Below, one piece after another: positions 11,201-21,546 of a stretch of 64,000 nucleotides of DNA. The position numbers and the translations under genes are program-made. The DNA is taken from assembly GCA_904066235.2 (NCBI GenBank), contig CAJFCV020000002.1:9982001-10046000 (forward strand). The letters run 5' to 3'. Origin of the DNA: Bursaphelenchus xylophilus (taxonomy: Eukaryota; Nematoda; Chromadorea; Rhabditida; Aphelenchoididae). How positions within the stretch are numbered: the stretch's first letter is position 1; the number at the start of each line of letters is the position of its first letter. Under the pieces are notes generated by a model, which searched no databases, was not told where the DNA came from, and was given only the letters and a program-made list of their open reading frames with translations.

Positions 11201-14030
11201 CGTTGCCGCATTGGAGTCCACAGACATCACAAGTGAGCTTAGAGTCGTCCGGATTCTGAAAATTTAATATTAACAGGGGAACTGCTTCAAGGCGCAGCCG
11301 GGATATTCAGCGATATTTGCGGCCGAAAGGGTACGCGAAACGCAGAGAGAGATCCAAGAGAGAACCATTTTTTGGCCATATTTTTGCCAGTTTCGCGCTG
11401 AAAGCATTGTTTTTTTATGGAAACATCAGTGGCGGACCTGATCCAGTGGGAAAAAATGTACTATTTTGCATCCGGGAAGTATCAAAAATGGCAAAATGCT
11501 TCCCTCTCCAAGTGAAAAAAAGGCACCACGACATTTCCGGAATTTGGACACTTCCGGAATGGCGGAATAGTGACACTTCCGGAATGGCGGAACAGTGACA
11601 CTTCCGGAACCGGGGAAAAATCAAAGATGAGGCTCGAACCATCTGACTGGATTTATTGTTATTAATCTCAAAAATTTTGTTATTTTTTTCTGATTGTTAC
11701 TTTTTTCTTAAGTAGTAGTGTTAAAAAGTAATTTTTCGATTCTTTTCTAAAAATACTCGATTTAGGGGTTTTCAAGGTTGCTGATTTCGAATATCGGGTT
11801 CATTTTTTCTGAACTTTACTAGTTTTCCTTAAGCAGTAGTGTTATAAAGTAATTTTTTGAAAATTTTTTAAAAATACTCGATTTAGGGGTTTTCGAAGGT
11901 GCTGATTTCGAAAATCATGTTAGCTTTTCTCTTTATAGTACTATCTGGTACTATACAGTACGAGGTGAAAATATGGCTTTTGGCGTTAATGGTGTTGTTT
12001 TGATGCTTGGTACTCCTCAAAAACACGTTTTAAATAATTGGTACTGTTTAGTACTGTCTGGTACTATGTAGTACAAGGTAAAAATTTGGCCTTTAGGCGT
12101 TAGTGGTGTTGTTCTGTTGCTTAGTACTCCTATTTTCACAATGTACTACATAGTACCAGACAGTACTAAACAGTACCAGTTATTTAAAACGTGTTTTTGA
12201 GGAGTACTAAGCATCAAAACAACACCATTAACGCCAAAAGCCATATTTTCACCTCGTACTGTATATTACCAGATAGTACTATAAAGAGGAAAGCTAACAT
12301 GATTTTCGAAATCAGCACCCTCGAAAACCCCTAAATCCAGTATTTTTGGAAAAATTCCAAAAAATTACTTTATAACACTACTGCTTAAGGAAAACTAGTA
12401 AAGTTCAGAAAAAATGAACCCGATATTCGAAATCAGCAACCTTGAAAACCCCTAAATCGAGTATTTTTAGAAAAAAATCGAAAAATTACTTTTTAACACT
12501 ACTACTTAAGAAAAAAGTAACAATCAGAAAAAAATAACAAAATTTTTGAGATTAATAACAATAAATCCAGTCAGATGGTTCAGATGGCAGGTCTAAGCCT
12601 CTTCTTTGATTTTTCCCCGGTTCCGGAAGTGTCACTGTTCCGCCATTCCGGAAGTGTCACTATTCCGCCATTCCGGAAGTGTCCAAATTCCGGAAATGTC
12701 CTGATGCGGAAAAAAACCCCGTTTTGGGGGGCGCGTTTTTGAAATTGCAGTCTTTTCTTGGAGAGTGAGGTATTTTGCTGCCTTTTTGATACTTCCCGGA
12801 TGCAAAATGGTACTTTTTTAACCACTGGATATGGCCCACCACTGTAATGTTTCCACAAAAAAATCAATGCTTTCGGCGCGAAACAGGCAAAGGTATGGCC
12901 AAAAAATGTTTCTCTCTCGGACCTCTCTCCGCGTTTCGCGTACTCTTTCGGCCACAAAGATAGTTGAATATCTCAGCTGTCCCTATAAAGCGGATTGATT
13001 TTTCATTCAAGACGCTCGAAAAAAGGTAAGCCAATTTTTACATACATAGGTTCCAAGCTTCACTCACCGTATTCAAATGACTGGCCAAATGATCTTCAAA
13101 ACAATGCGTTTCCAAGAAAGTCAAACAACAATGTGGACACATGTGATATGGCAAGTCTTCTTGGTCCTCCGAGGGCTCCAATTTCTCCTCCTTTTCCGAA
13201 TTTTTTACACATTCAGATAGCAGTGTCAGAAGCTGAGGATTTGAAGACTTGGTTTCGAAGGAATAAAAAATGGTGGGGAAATGATCAACAAAGTGGTGAA
13301 TAAGTTCAAGACGCTCGGTGAAAGTCTTCTCACAACGACGACAACCGCCAATCGCGAGAAGGGCTTCTGATGGAGGTGTTGGCTGAAAATTCATTGATCT
13401 AAATAAATTTATATTTAGAACAGCGAGATTTTTTGAAAATTTTACACTTTTTTGACTTTTTCTGACGATAAACCGTGTGTCCAGAAAATGTGTCACGATG
13501 ACACCCATTTAAAAAGTGCCAGTGGTATAAAAACAGCTGTATATGGCTAGGAGTACTCCCCGGAGTACTCACAAAAAATTATGTCCAAAACTTTTGCAAT
13601 GCTCAATTTGGATGACGGATTTTCTGGATTCTTCTGGAATTTTTTCGCGACGGGAAGCTTTGCAGTGCCCGAAATTTTTTGACATGCTCTATGAAGTACT
13701 CCTAGCTATATACAGCCGTTGTTTATGCCACCGGCTCATTTTAAATCGGTGTCATCATGACGCATTTTCTGGACACGGCCAAAATTTTCAGAAATTGATT
13801 TTGGCCGATGCAAAACGTCGTTTTTGGAAACGAGACCGACTTAAAAAATGTTAATTATGGCTTCGCATATGTAAAGAAAATCTAAACGGCGCGTTTTCGG
13901 GACTTCATTGTGTAAAAACCTAGTATAACATAAAAAAGCGTTTATTACTTACGTTTTCACTGCTTTCCGTCTTCGTTTTTGCTTCCACTTTCTTCATAGG
14001 GCCATCACTCAGCAGCTGCGCTAATTTCAT
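8210..14030 (-). CDS. C2H2 zinc-finger protein with five fingers
   Basis: Six exons, all joined at phase 0, give 348 codons: 14030-13953, 13382-13068, 11255-11142, 11078-10845, 8608-8369, 8275-8210. Five C-x2-C-x12-H-x3-H fingers are seen: about residues 40-60 (CRRC...HFVDH), 108-128 (CPHC...HLASH), 140-160 (CDVC...HRKQH), 164-184 (CDMC...HVGEH, split by an intron) and 191-211 (CKDCGKC...HNKLH). Between fingers 1 and 2 is an acidic spacer; after finger 5 is an acidic stretch (ENIEDDDE), a basic cluster (RKRRSRSS) that could be a nuclear signal, and a Gln/Met/Leu-rich tail (LLQQL, QQLLQMMQ). It is probably a nuclear nucleic-acid-binding protein; no orthologue recognised. Almost all of its length is intron, filled by transposons. 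The alternative start at 13394 would drop exon 1. Confidence 0.82.
8698..10187 (-). mobile_element. Tc1/mariner-type element with very long inverted arms
   Basis: Ends TACTCCGCGTACAATG and its reverse complement are each flanked by an extra TA (8696-8697 and 10188-10189), the mariner target duplication. Each arm is about 585 bp, leaving a ~320-bp loop. A minus-strand transposase fragment (9561-9193, ~122 codons) contains FKWIFTDEKWL, the second catalytic-aspartate region of mariner transposases, but no full gene. The C-terminal part of that coding region lies within the left arm and is mirrored in the right arm, so the long arms include former transposase sequence. Inactive; sits in the intron between exons 4 and 5 of the zinc-finger gene. 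Confidence 0.85.
10188..10727. repeat. ~540-bp foldback directly abutting the mariner element
   Basis: The left end TATGTCAACATCACTTA and the right end TAAGTGATGTTGACACATA are inverted copies, and inner arms share GATATTCAACG, GAAAAGGTGGAGAG and GAAATTTAACTTACTA. The left tip shares the TA with the right end of the neighbouring mariner element. It contains the widespread core (TATTCAACG...GAGAG...TTTTCC) found in the other foldbacks of this window. No coding. Confidence 0.75.
11283..12992. repeat. 1.7-kb foldback element in the zinc-finger gene intron 2
   Basis: The two arms are about 850 bp each, meeting near 12137. Paired landmarks include GGCCGAAAG...GTACGCGAAACGC (11312 and 12945), TTGCATCCGGGAAGTATC (about 11468 and 12788), tandem GACACTTCCGGAATGGCGGA units (11560-11610 and 12630-12680), ATCTGACTGGATTTATTG (11640 and 12560), and TAGTACTGTCTGGTACTA (about 12050 and 12150). 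The inner ends contain short repeats built on GTACTA/TAGTAC. No transposase reading frame. It would form a very long hairpin in the pre-mRNA of the host gene. Confidence 0.85.
13477..13778. repeat. ~300-bp foldback in zinc-finger gene intron 1
   Basis: Arms begin GTGTCCAGAAAATGTGTCA and end with TGACGCATTTTCTGGACAC; inner matches include GATGACACC, AACAGCTGTATATGGCTAGG and AGTACTCC. The tips differ from the other foldbacks, so this belongs to another family. No coding. Confidence 0.75.
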
Positions 14031-15040
14031 TGCCTTGTAATTACAGTAACCCCGCTTACTGTAGCCCCTCAAAAATATAGTAACCTTCCCGTCTTTGCGA
14101 ACTGCACGGGAATGCGGGGATAAAAACAGAGTCAGGGCCGAGAGCTTTAGGCCCTGAGGGCATTGGCGGTCATATCTCGTCCAATTACGTCCCCTCAGGC
14201 GCATTTCCCAATTTTCTCATTTCTCGCGCCCACCGACGCCAATCGCCCCTCAGGCGGTTTGCGTTATAAAAAAGAACTTTCGTCGGAGGCAAGGTCAAAA
14301 TCTTGGGCCGCACATGCCCGCAGGCCAAATGAAGACGAAATTTTTTCGATTTCGAATTTGAGAATTGTGCAAATTTTTAGCTTAATTTGAATATCTAGAA
14401 TAAAAAAATTGTCGAAATTTTGTTTTTCAAGAACCTCTCGGTCTGCAACTAAAATTTCACGCCTTTTACAGCCATTTTTGACCGCCCAAAACGAGATTTT
14501 TTGAATTCCAACCTTTTTTTGTATTCAGATTTTATTCGATTATGTCTCAATCAATCCCAAATGGGACAAGTAGCAATGTAAATAAGTTAAATTGACAAGA
14601 TTTATAATACAATTTGGAAATTTGGGCGAAATTATGATGGATAATATAAACTAATGTCTCAATTGATAAGATTATGATATTCTTCTTCGGAGTTTGTGGC
14701 AAAAAAAGCGTTGAAATGACATACGAAATAGTAAGGATAGGTTAAAAATAAATCTAGATTGATTTAGAGGGTTTTTTGGAAAATTCAAGTTTTCGTGGTG
14801 GGACCAAAGATTTTCTGCAAGAAAGCGAAAAAAAAAGTTAGGCAAGTATAATAATCGAGTAATAGAGTGGGTTACTCAGCATCCAAAGATGTTGTATGCA
14901 ATAAATTTGCCTTATTTTTGATTTTGAACATTCAAATTTTGGGTCCCACCACGAAAACTTGGAAACTTTCAAAACATGTTAAAATTGGAACAGATGAAAA
15001 TTATAAGCCAAAAATTAATGTATTAAAAAAATTCAGATGA
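14031..15040. other. Intergenic stretch, 1.0 kb
   Basis: Separates two minus-strand genes. It holds an inverted pair of the dispersed bipartite element (TTTTCGTGGTGGGACC at about 14792 and GGGTCCCACCACGAAAAC at 14941), a GC-rich patch at 14100-14330 with several CCCTCAGGC/CCCTGAGGGC palindromes, and no credible exon. The promoter of the zinc-finger gene should lie here. Confidence 0.6.
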
Positions 15041-18000
15041 TTATGCAAATTTCTCGACGGGTTTTTCCTCATAAACATTTTGGCGTTTCTTGGCTTTGAC
15101 TTCGGAACTCGAACGCAACCGAAACGGCCCTCGAGGGTTGGGAAGGCCGGTGGGCGGTCGATCCTCACTCTTCACGCCCGCTGGAGGAACTTGACCCGAC
15201 TGTAGAGAGCGGCGAGAACGCTCGAAATTACTGGGCTGCGTCCCATCGTAGACTTCGGTGAACAGCTGGAGGGAGGGGGAATCGGACTGAAAAAGAGGGG
15301 TAAAATACGACTGCGGCAGTAAAATTGTTTTGTTTGACAACTTGAATGAGCAAAGAAAATGTGTTTTTTTTTTGATTTGGAAAACAGAAAAAATTTGATT
15401 TTTGGATAGGGTACCCCAAGCAAAATTCTCCAATACCTTTGTAGGATTGGCCGTAAAAACGCTGATTTTAGAGGAAAAAATGGGTATGAAGTAAATAAAA
15501 ATATTTTCTACTGATGAATACGTTGCTATTTAATTTTTTTGGGTCCCACCACGAAAGCCCTGCTAATCAGGTAACGTTGCAGAAAACCCGTCAAAGTGAT
15601 AAAATGTTGTCGTTTTATCTAAATAGTTCCCCCAAAACTCACAGGTTCAGCAATATTCGTGAAGCTCGGCGAATTGATCGATGCTCTTCGCATCGTCAGC
15701 GTACTGGGATTACTGTCTCGCCGATTGACAAAAGATCGAATCCGCTCGCCGATATTCATGATGGTCCCAATTGCGGGGTTGTGTTGCGAGGTCGCTGAGA
15801 GCACTTCACGACTTGAGAATGAAGTTGGGGAACTGAGATTTTCAAACGAGCCGTCCGTACTGCTGAAGTAATAAAAAATATGAAAAACGAGAAATTTGGC
15901 GGGAAGTTTAAATTGGTATTTTAAAAAAAAGTAATTAATAAGGGGTAAAGAAACACAAGGGTGACTGATTATAAACGTAGAGCGTTAAATAGCACGTTTT
16001 ATGGTGTTCTAAAATTTTTGCAGATTATTTTTTGGGTACCACCACGAAAACCCTGAAATTCAGGGAAAGTCCAAAATTATCGTAAAAATGATGATTTTAA
16101 GGAAAACATGACAATTTTTCCTTGGATGTTAATAAAAATTGTTTTCTACTGATGAATACGTGGTATTTCATTTTTTGGGTCCCACCACGAAAACCCTGAA
16201 ATTCAGGGGAAATTCCAAAATTATCGTAAAAATGATGATTTTATGGGAAAACTAATCATTTTTGCCTTTGAGAAAAGGTTTCTACTCTTAAAAACTTTTG
16301 TATTTCATTTTTTGGGTCCCACCACGAAAGCCCTGAAATTCAGGGGAAATCCCAAAATTTTCGCAAATACGATAGAATTCCGTTCCAATAAGAAGCCTAA
16401 AGATAATTTTTTGCAATTTTTTGCAAATTTTCGGATTTTGGTTGCTATATTGTACTGTCTGTTTTCACCCTAGCATAATATTATATTTTTGATATTTTCG
16501 ACGTTTGTCTCTCCAAATCCTTTCTCAATCTCCTTTTCGAAAATACTCATTGCGCCGTGCGATGCCATAATTAACATTTGTTGTTGAGCTCTTCTTCAAA
16601 ATTACTCTTCATTTGACGTCACGCCAAATACAATGCCCAGAAATAGTCATTACTTTTTGGTCAACACCGTTTCGTCTGCAATACTGTAGAAGTTTACAGT
16701 TTTTCGCGCGTTGTAACGTGACTAATTAAAATATGTTTTTATTGCACTGTGCGGAAATTTGGGAAAACTTTTTTAGTCGGTGCACTGTGCAGAGCAGAAA
16801 ATTTTTTTTTGCACTGTGCAGTCGAAATGAGGTTACTGCACTGTGCGAAAACTTGGTTTCTCATTATTTGCACCGTGCGGAAATTAAAAAATCGACTGCA
16901 CAGTGCAGACACAAAAGAAATTCAAACGAATTCGCGACAAACAATGCGATTGCAAAGTGCGGAAATTTGGGCCAGTGCACTGTGCAGATAAATTTTTTGC
17001 ACTGTGCAGTTGGACTGAGGGCACTGCACTGTGCGAAAGCTTGGTTTCTCATTCTTTGCACCGTGCGGAAATTTGGGAAAACGATTTTTAGCGGTGCACT
17101 GTGCAGAGCAGGTAATTTTTGCACTGTGCGGTCGGAAAGAGGGTTCTGCACCGTGCGAAATTTGGTTTCTCATTCCTCGCACTGTGCGGAAATTAAAAAA
17201 TTGATTGCACAGTGCAGACACAAAAAAAATGCAGCCGCGACAAATGATGCGATTGCACTGTGCGAAATCATTTCTTCTCTGTTTTTCGCACAGTGCGAAA
17301 TCATGTTTTCTCCGCCGCACAGTGCAGTCTCCTTTGTTCTCGCACTGTGCGATATTTTTATCCCACGTAAATCTTCGACCATTTCGAAGATCAAATTGGC
17401 TTATTCACACCCCCATGTGTAACACAAAGCCCCATTAAATGTACAGTACGCCATGTCGACGTAAAATGGATAATCGTTTTCGCCCAAAGGTAATCCGATG
17501 TATCTATATGTTAAAATTGCCGGGTAATGGATTTACTCATTGCTTCTTTATGCCCTCAGGGCATAAAAGGAGCGTTTCGGAGAGTTTGAGGAGAGGATTA
17601 GCTAAAAAATCGGAGTTTTATCGCTAGAATAAGGTAAAAAAGGTAGAATTTTTTGTTTTCTGATCAAAAGAAATACGATTAATGACTTGAAAATCTCAGT
17701 TTTGCCCAAAATATGACATAATTGAAACTTATTTTCAGAGAAAATATTTAAAAATTTGCTGATTTTTCAAAAAAAAATCATAAAATCTCTCCGAAAAGCC
17801 TTTATAAAACCTAAAATGCGATTCAAAATGCCCTTATAAATACCTCATGTCCCTCGATTTCGAATTATAAACAGCCAAAATTGAGAAATTCCCCCAAAAC
17901 CACCAAAAATTTGAGGTAAAACAGTCAAAATCCTTTAGTTACACGCATTTTGCGTGACCGAAAACACGAAACGGGGTTTTTCAAAACACGAAAATTTTGG

Positions 18001-19960
18001 TCAGACGTTTAAGGTTTGCTTACAAAAATTGCTGGGAATTGGCGGAAGAAGTTCGGCTTCGAATCGGCGGCATCAGAAGGAATGGGGATTTCTGGGACTC
18101 CACGTCCTCTTCGCAGTCCTGCTCTTTCGTCGATTCGAACTGAAAAAAATTGGATTAAAATTCCAAAAAAATGCTTATTGCTAGCTGAAACATTCAAAAG
18201 AGTGCACGGTGCAAAGAGGTTTTTGACCGCACAGTGCAAAAGTTTAATGACCTTTGCACTGTGCAACGTGAAACTCAAAAATTTATGCACTGTGCAAGGA
18301 AAAAATCAACGCACCGTGCAAAGGTTTTGCGACAGACAAATTTCGGGGTCGCACGGTGCAAACAGTTTTTTAATCGCACCGTGCAGAGACTTTTTGATTG
18401 CTGCACCGTGCAAGGTGAAACAAAAAAGTCAATGCACCGTGCAAAGGTTTTGCGACAGACAAATTTCTGGGTTGCACGGTGCAAAGAGCTTTTTAACCGC
18501 ACCGTGCAGAAGTTTTCTGACCTTTGCACTGTGCAACGTGAAACTCAAAAATTAATGCACTGTGCAAGGAAAATCCAAAAAAGTCAATGCACCGTGCAAC
18601 AGTTTTGCGACAAATTTCTGGGTTGCACGGTGCAAACAGTTTTTTAATCGCACCGTGCACAGACTTTTTGATTGCTGCACCGTGCAATGGCGAACAAAAA
18701 ATAAATGCACCGTGCAAGGAAAAGATCGATGCACCGTGCAACAGTTTTGCGACAAATTTCTGTGTTGCACGGTGCAAAGCGCCTTTTGACCGCACAGTGC
18801 AGAAGTTTTCTGACATTTTTTGCATTGTGCAACGTGAAACTCAAAAATTAATGCACTGTGCAAGGAAAATCCAAAAAAGTCAATGCACTGTGCAACAGTT
18901 TTGCGACAAATTTCTGGGTTGCACGGTGCAGACAATTTTTAACGCACAGTGCAGAGGCTTTTTGACTTTTGCACCGTGCAATGTGAAACAAAAAAATCAA
19001 CGCACCTAGCAACAGTTTTTTGCGACAAATTTCTGGGTTGCACGGTGCAGCAGTTTTTCACTATGCAATCTGGACCAAAAAAATTAATGCACTGTGCAAC
19101 AGTTTTGCGACAAATTTCTGTGTTGCACGGTGCAAAGCGCCTTTTGACCGCACAGTGCAGAAGCTTTTTGCCCTCTGCACCGTGCAATGCGAAACAAAAA
19201 AACAACTGCACCGTGCAACAGTATTTTTGCGACAAATTTCTGGGTTGCACGGTGCAAAAAATTTTTAATGCACAGTGCGGAACTTGTTTTATTTTCTGCA
19301 CTGTGCAAAAATAACTTGAAAAAAAAATGAATTGCACAGTGCGGAAGGAAAAAGTGGAAGGAAAATTTATTGCACTGTGCAGAGGTGAAACGAAAAAAAA
19401 TTTGCACTGTGCAATCGCCTTTTGCGACATATTTTCTGATCGCACTGTGCAATTTTTTTTTTGGAAAAATATCGGAAGTTATTGCACTGTGCGGAATGCC
19501 TAGAATTTTAATCACGACCAAAATTATTTTTGACTCTGCGACATTCATTTTTAATTATTTTACAATGAAAATTTGGGCTCTAAAACGCGATTTCCCTCAC
19601 ACAAAAACTAATGGATAAATTGTAACGGAAATTGCGTTGATAAATGTTCACAAGTTTTTGTGAAACAAAAAGTCAAAAAACAGCGCATGTAGAGGGTTCA
19701 AATAGTTCGAAAAATAAACCTAAACGCTTTGAAACGCCCAAGATATTTTTGAAACATACGGAAAACGCTTTTTCACTCTCTCCACTGTCCACTCCATAGA
19801 TGGCAACGGGTCGGCTGGGCGGTAGATCCTCGGGACTGCCGGAAGATTTCGAATTCAAGTGACTTGGTGGTGAATATTCAGCAGAATTTGACGATTGATA
19901 TGACTTGTTTTTCGACATTTGATATGAATTCTCGGAGCGACCGTTCAGTGGGTTCTCCAT
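15041..19960 (-). CDS. Serine-rich protein of unknown function, 260 residues
   Basis: Four exons join in frame: 19960-19760, 18139-18024, 15862-15643, 15286-15041 (261 codons with stop). The ATG lies 3 nt after TTTTTTTAG, as expected for a trans-spliced leader. I do not recognise the family. The protein is hydrophilic, Ser/Asn/Pro-rich and probably largely disordered. Two similar segments, SPEDLPPSRPVAIYG (exon 1) and SEDRPPTGLPNPRGPF (exon 4), look like copies of one short linear motif of the type EDxPPxxxP. Exon 3 has a more ordered basic stretch (IGERIRSFVNRRDSNP) with RRDS and RRAS sequences that resemble basophilic kinase sites. No signal peptide or membrane segment. 84 percent of the gene is intron, loaded with GCAC-N-GTGC arrays. 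The frame continuity across four splice junctions makes a real gene likely. Confidence 0.75.
15541..16346. repeat. Four direct copies of the TGGGTCCCACCACGAAAA element
   Basis: Copies at about 15541, 16034, 16176 and 16314 each read (T)GGGTCCCACCACGAAAA/GCCCTGAAATTCAGGG, i.e. a fixed 5' half followed by the near-perfect palindrome CCCTGAAATTCAGGG. The 16.0-16.35 kb copies lie in a local ~140-bp tandem arrangement that also repeats TCTACTGATGAATACGTGG and ATGATGATTTTA. They lie in introns of the serine-rich gene. Confidence 0.85.
16743..17351. repeat. GCAC-N-GTGC array in intron 2 of the serine-rich gene
   Basis: More than twenty GCACTGTGC, GCACAGTGC and GCACCGTGC palindromes within 610 bp. 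A longer unit can be seen: the order 'GCACTGTGCGGAAATTTGGG - GCACTGTGCAGAGCAG - TTGCACTGTGCAGTCGGA - CTGCACTGTGCGAAA - TTGGTTTCTCATT' occurs about three times. Long apparent reading frames across this array come only from the repeat. Confidence 0.9.
18201..19493. repeat. Dense GCAC-N-GTGC array in intron 1 of the serine-rich gene
   Basis: About fifty palindromes in 1.3 kb, alternating GCACCGTGC, GCACGGTGC, GCACTGTGC and GCACAGTGC. Higher-order phrases such as AGTTTTGCGACAAATTTCTG-GGTTGCACGGTGCA and GAAACTCAAAAATTAATGCA recur, so parts arose by tandem duplication. The four outer bases on each side of the centre are nearly invariant while the centre base and spacers vary. Confidence 0.92.
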
Positions 19961-20257
19961 AACCTAAAAAAAGAAAATTTTGTAGAGATACGAGTATAAA
20001 ATTGGGACTAAACGCGATTTTAACAAGGGAAAATAAAGGAAGTAGTTTTTTGAGCGTATTTTACAACTAAATAACTATCATTTTATCGAGATTTTTGAAG
20101 ATTTTAATTTGCCGAAAATTTGTGGATAATTTCTAATGCAAAATCAACAAGAAATTATCCATAAATTTTTATAAATTCAAAGATCAAAATTGCCATTACG
20201 TATTTTACAACTTCATAGAAAAAACAATGTACTGAAGGAATAGACTACTCACTACAT

Positions 20258-20524
20258 GCACTGTGCATAAAAATTGCTTGCACAGTGCAACGTAAAGTTT
20301 TGAGCAAAGATCGCACTGTGCAAGGGAGAATTTTCAATGCTCCGTAAAACAAAGGCGCTTGCGTTGCAAAAGCTAAGACGTGTATACACGTTGTAAAAAG
20401 TCACCATAACCGCGAGTGTCAAGTTTCAAAAAAATCGAGCTAGAATTGACCGATTTCTGCACAGTGCAAAATTTTCGATCGCACCGTGCAGTTTTCAAAT
20501 TTCGGTTTTTTGGCACTGTGCGAT
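20258..20524. repeat. Small GCAC-N-GTGC cluster upstream of the serine-rich gene
   Basis: Six or so copies (GCACTGTGC, GCACAGTGC, GCACCGTGC) over 270 bp in non-genic DNA, showing that the motif is not restricted to introns. Confidence 0.85.
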
Positions 20525-21072
20525 GAAATTATTTTTTTTGTACTAATATCGCATTATAAACAAAAAAATCTCAATTCTGAGTGCAAAAAATTTGCATATT
20601 CAAAAATTTAAATATCCAAAAATTTAAATATCCAAAAATTCAAATATTAAAATTTCCCAAGATTCATCTAAAGAAGACGACATAGACGTTTGGGAGCGAA
20701 GTGCTGCCCCGGGGACACTACAGTACAAACCGGACCGTTATTGATTCCCTTTCTCTTCGTGGCCCTCAGGGCTTGGGCTGATGAAACTACAATTCATTCA
20801 GCTACCATAACAAGTTATGTAGGAGTGTAATTGACGTATGTGTACAAGCCCCATTGTGTGGGGAAAGGCGGCCGAAATCTCGCACGTTTCGGGGTAAACA
20901 ATGAAAAAATTGCGTTTTTTGGGCCGTGCTGTATATTTGACCTTGCCAGTGGGAAATTTCGGTGGAAATCTTTGAAAAAACAAACGCGGAGGGTGGTTAA
21001 AATGTACCATAGACATTGACAATTGCCATTAATCCCGTTGAAATTGAAATTCCAACGAATTGCCGCAATTCC

Positions 21073-21546
21073 CCTGATTGTCAGGGTTTTCGTGGTGGGA
21101 CCCAAAAATATAGCTGTAAGGTACTAAAAATCGTAGGTTATGGCAGCATAAAATTTATAATGGCTTTCGGGATGTCCATAAATACCGATTCAGCTTTTCC
21201 GGGGGTTTCCCTTTATTTTCAGGATTTCGTGTTGGGACCCAATTTTTTTTTTTTTGTAAAATACGGATGGGTCCGGAAAAGTGAAAGCATGGTCGCTTAA
21301 ACATTTTGCTTACAGCTAATCCAGCTTCTCCTATCTTTATTTTCGACCCTCTCCCTGATCTTCCTGGTTTTCGTGGCGGGACCCAGATTTATCGAAAAGA
21401 CACACTTTAAAGCCTTTTAAAAACAATTAAATAATATTTTTATTGTCATGATTGATTGAAAAGCCTCTCAGCAGCAAATCCAGCCGCTATTGGCTCAATT
21501 TTTAAGCCTCTCCCTGATTTTCAGGGAATTCGCGGTGGGACCCAAA
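21073..21546. repeat. Four reverse-oriented copies of the GTCCC element
   Basis: At about 21073, 21218, 21357 and 21513 the sequence reads CCTGATTnTCAGGGTTTTCG followed by TGGTGGGACCCAAAAA or a close variant (CGTGTTGGGACCC, CGTGGCGGGACCC). Spacing is fairly regular (about 140-155 bp), like the forward cluster at 16.0-16.35 kb. Confidence 0.8.

Noticed and set aside
16733..17422. Long open frame (229 codons) rich in HCAV/CTVQ/ALC peptides
   Set aside because: It is only the translation of the GCAC-N-GTGC array, open in several frames on both strands, and lies inside an intron.
18016..19548. Several overlapping 120-180-codon frames on both strands
   Set aside because: Same cause: the repeating palindrome avoids stop codons; no splice or family support.
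20815..21105. Minus-strand 96-codon frame
   Set aside because: Ends in the GTCCC repeat element; no acceptor/donor arrangement and no recognised similarity.
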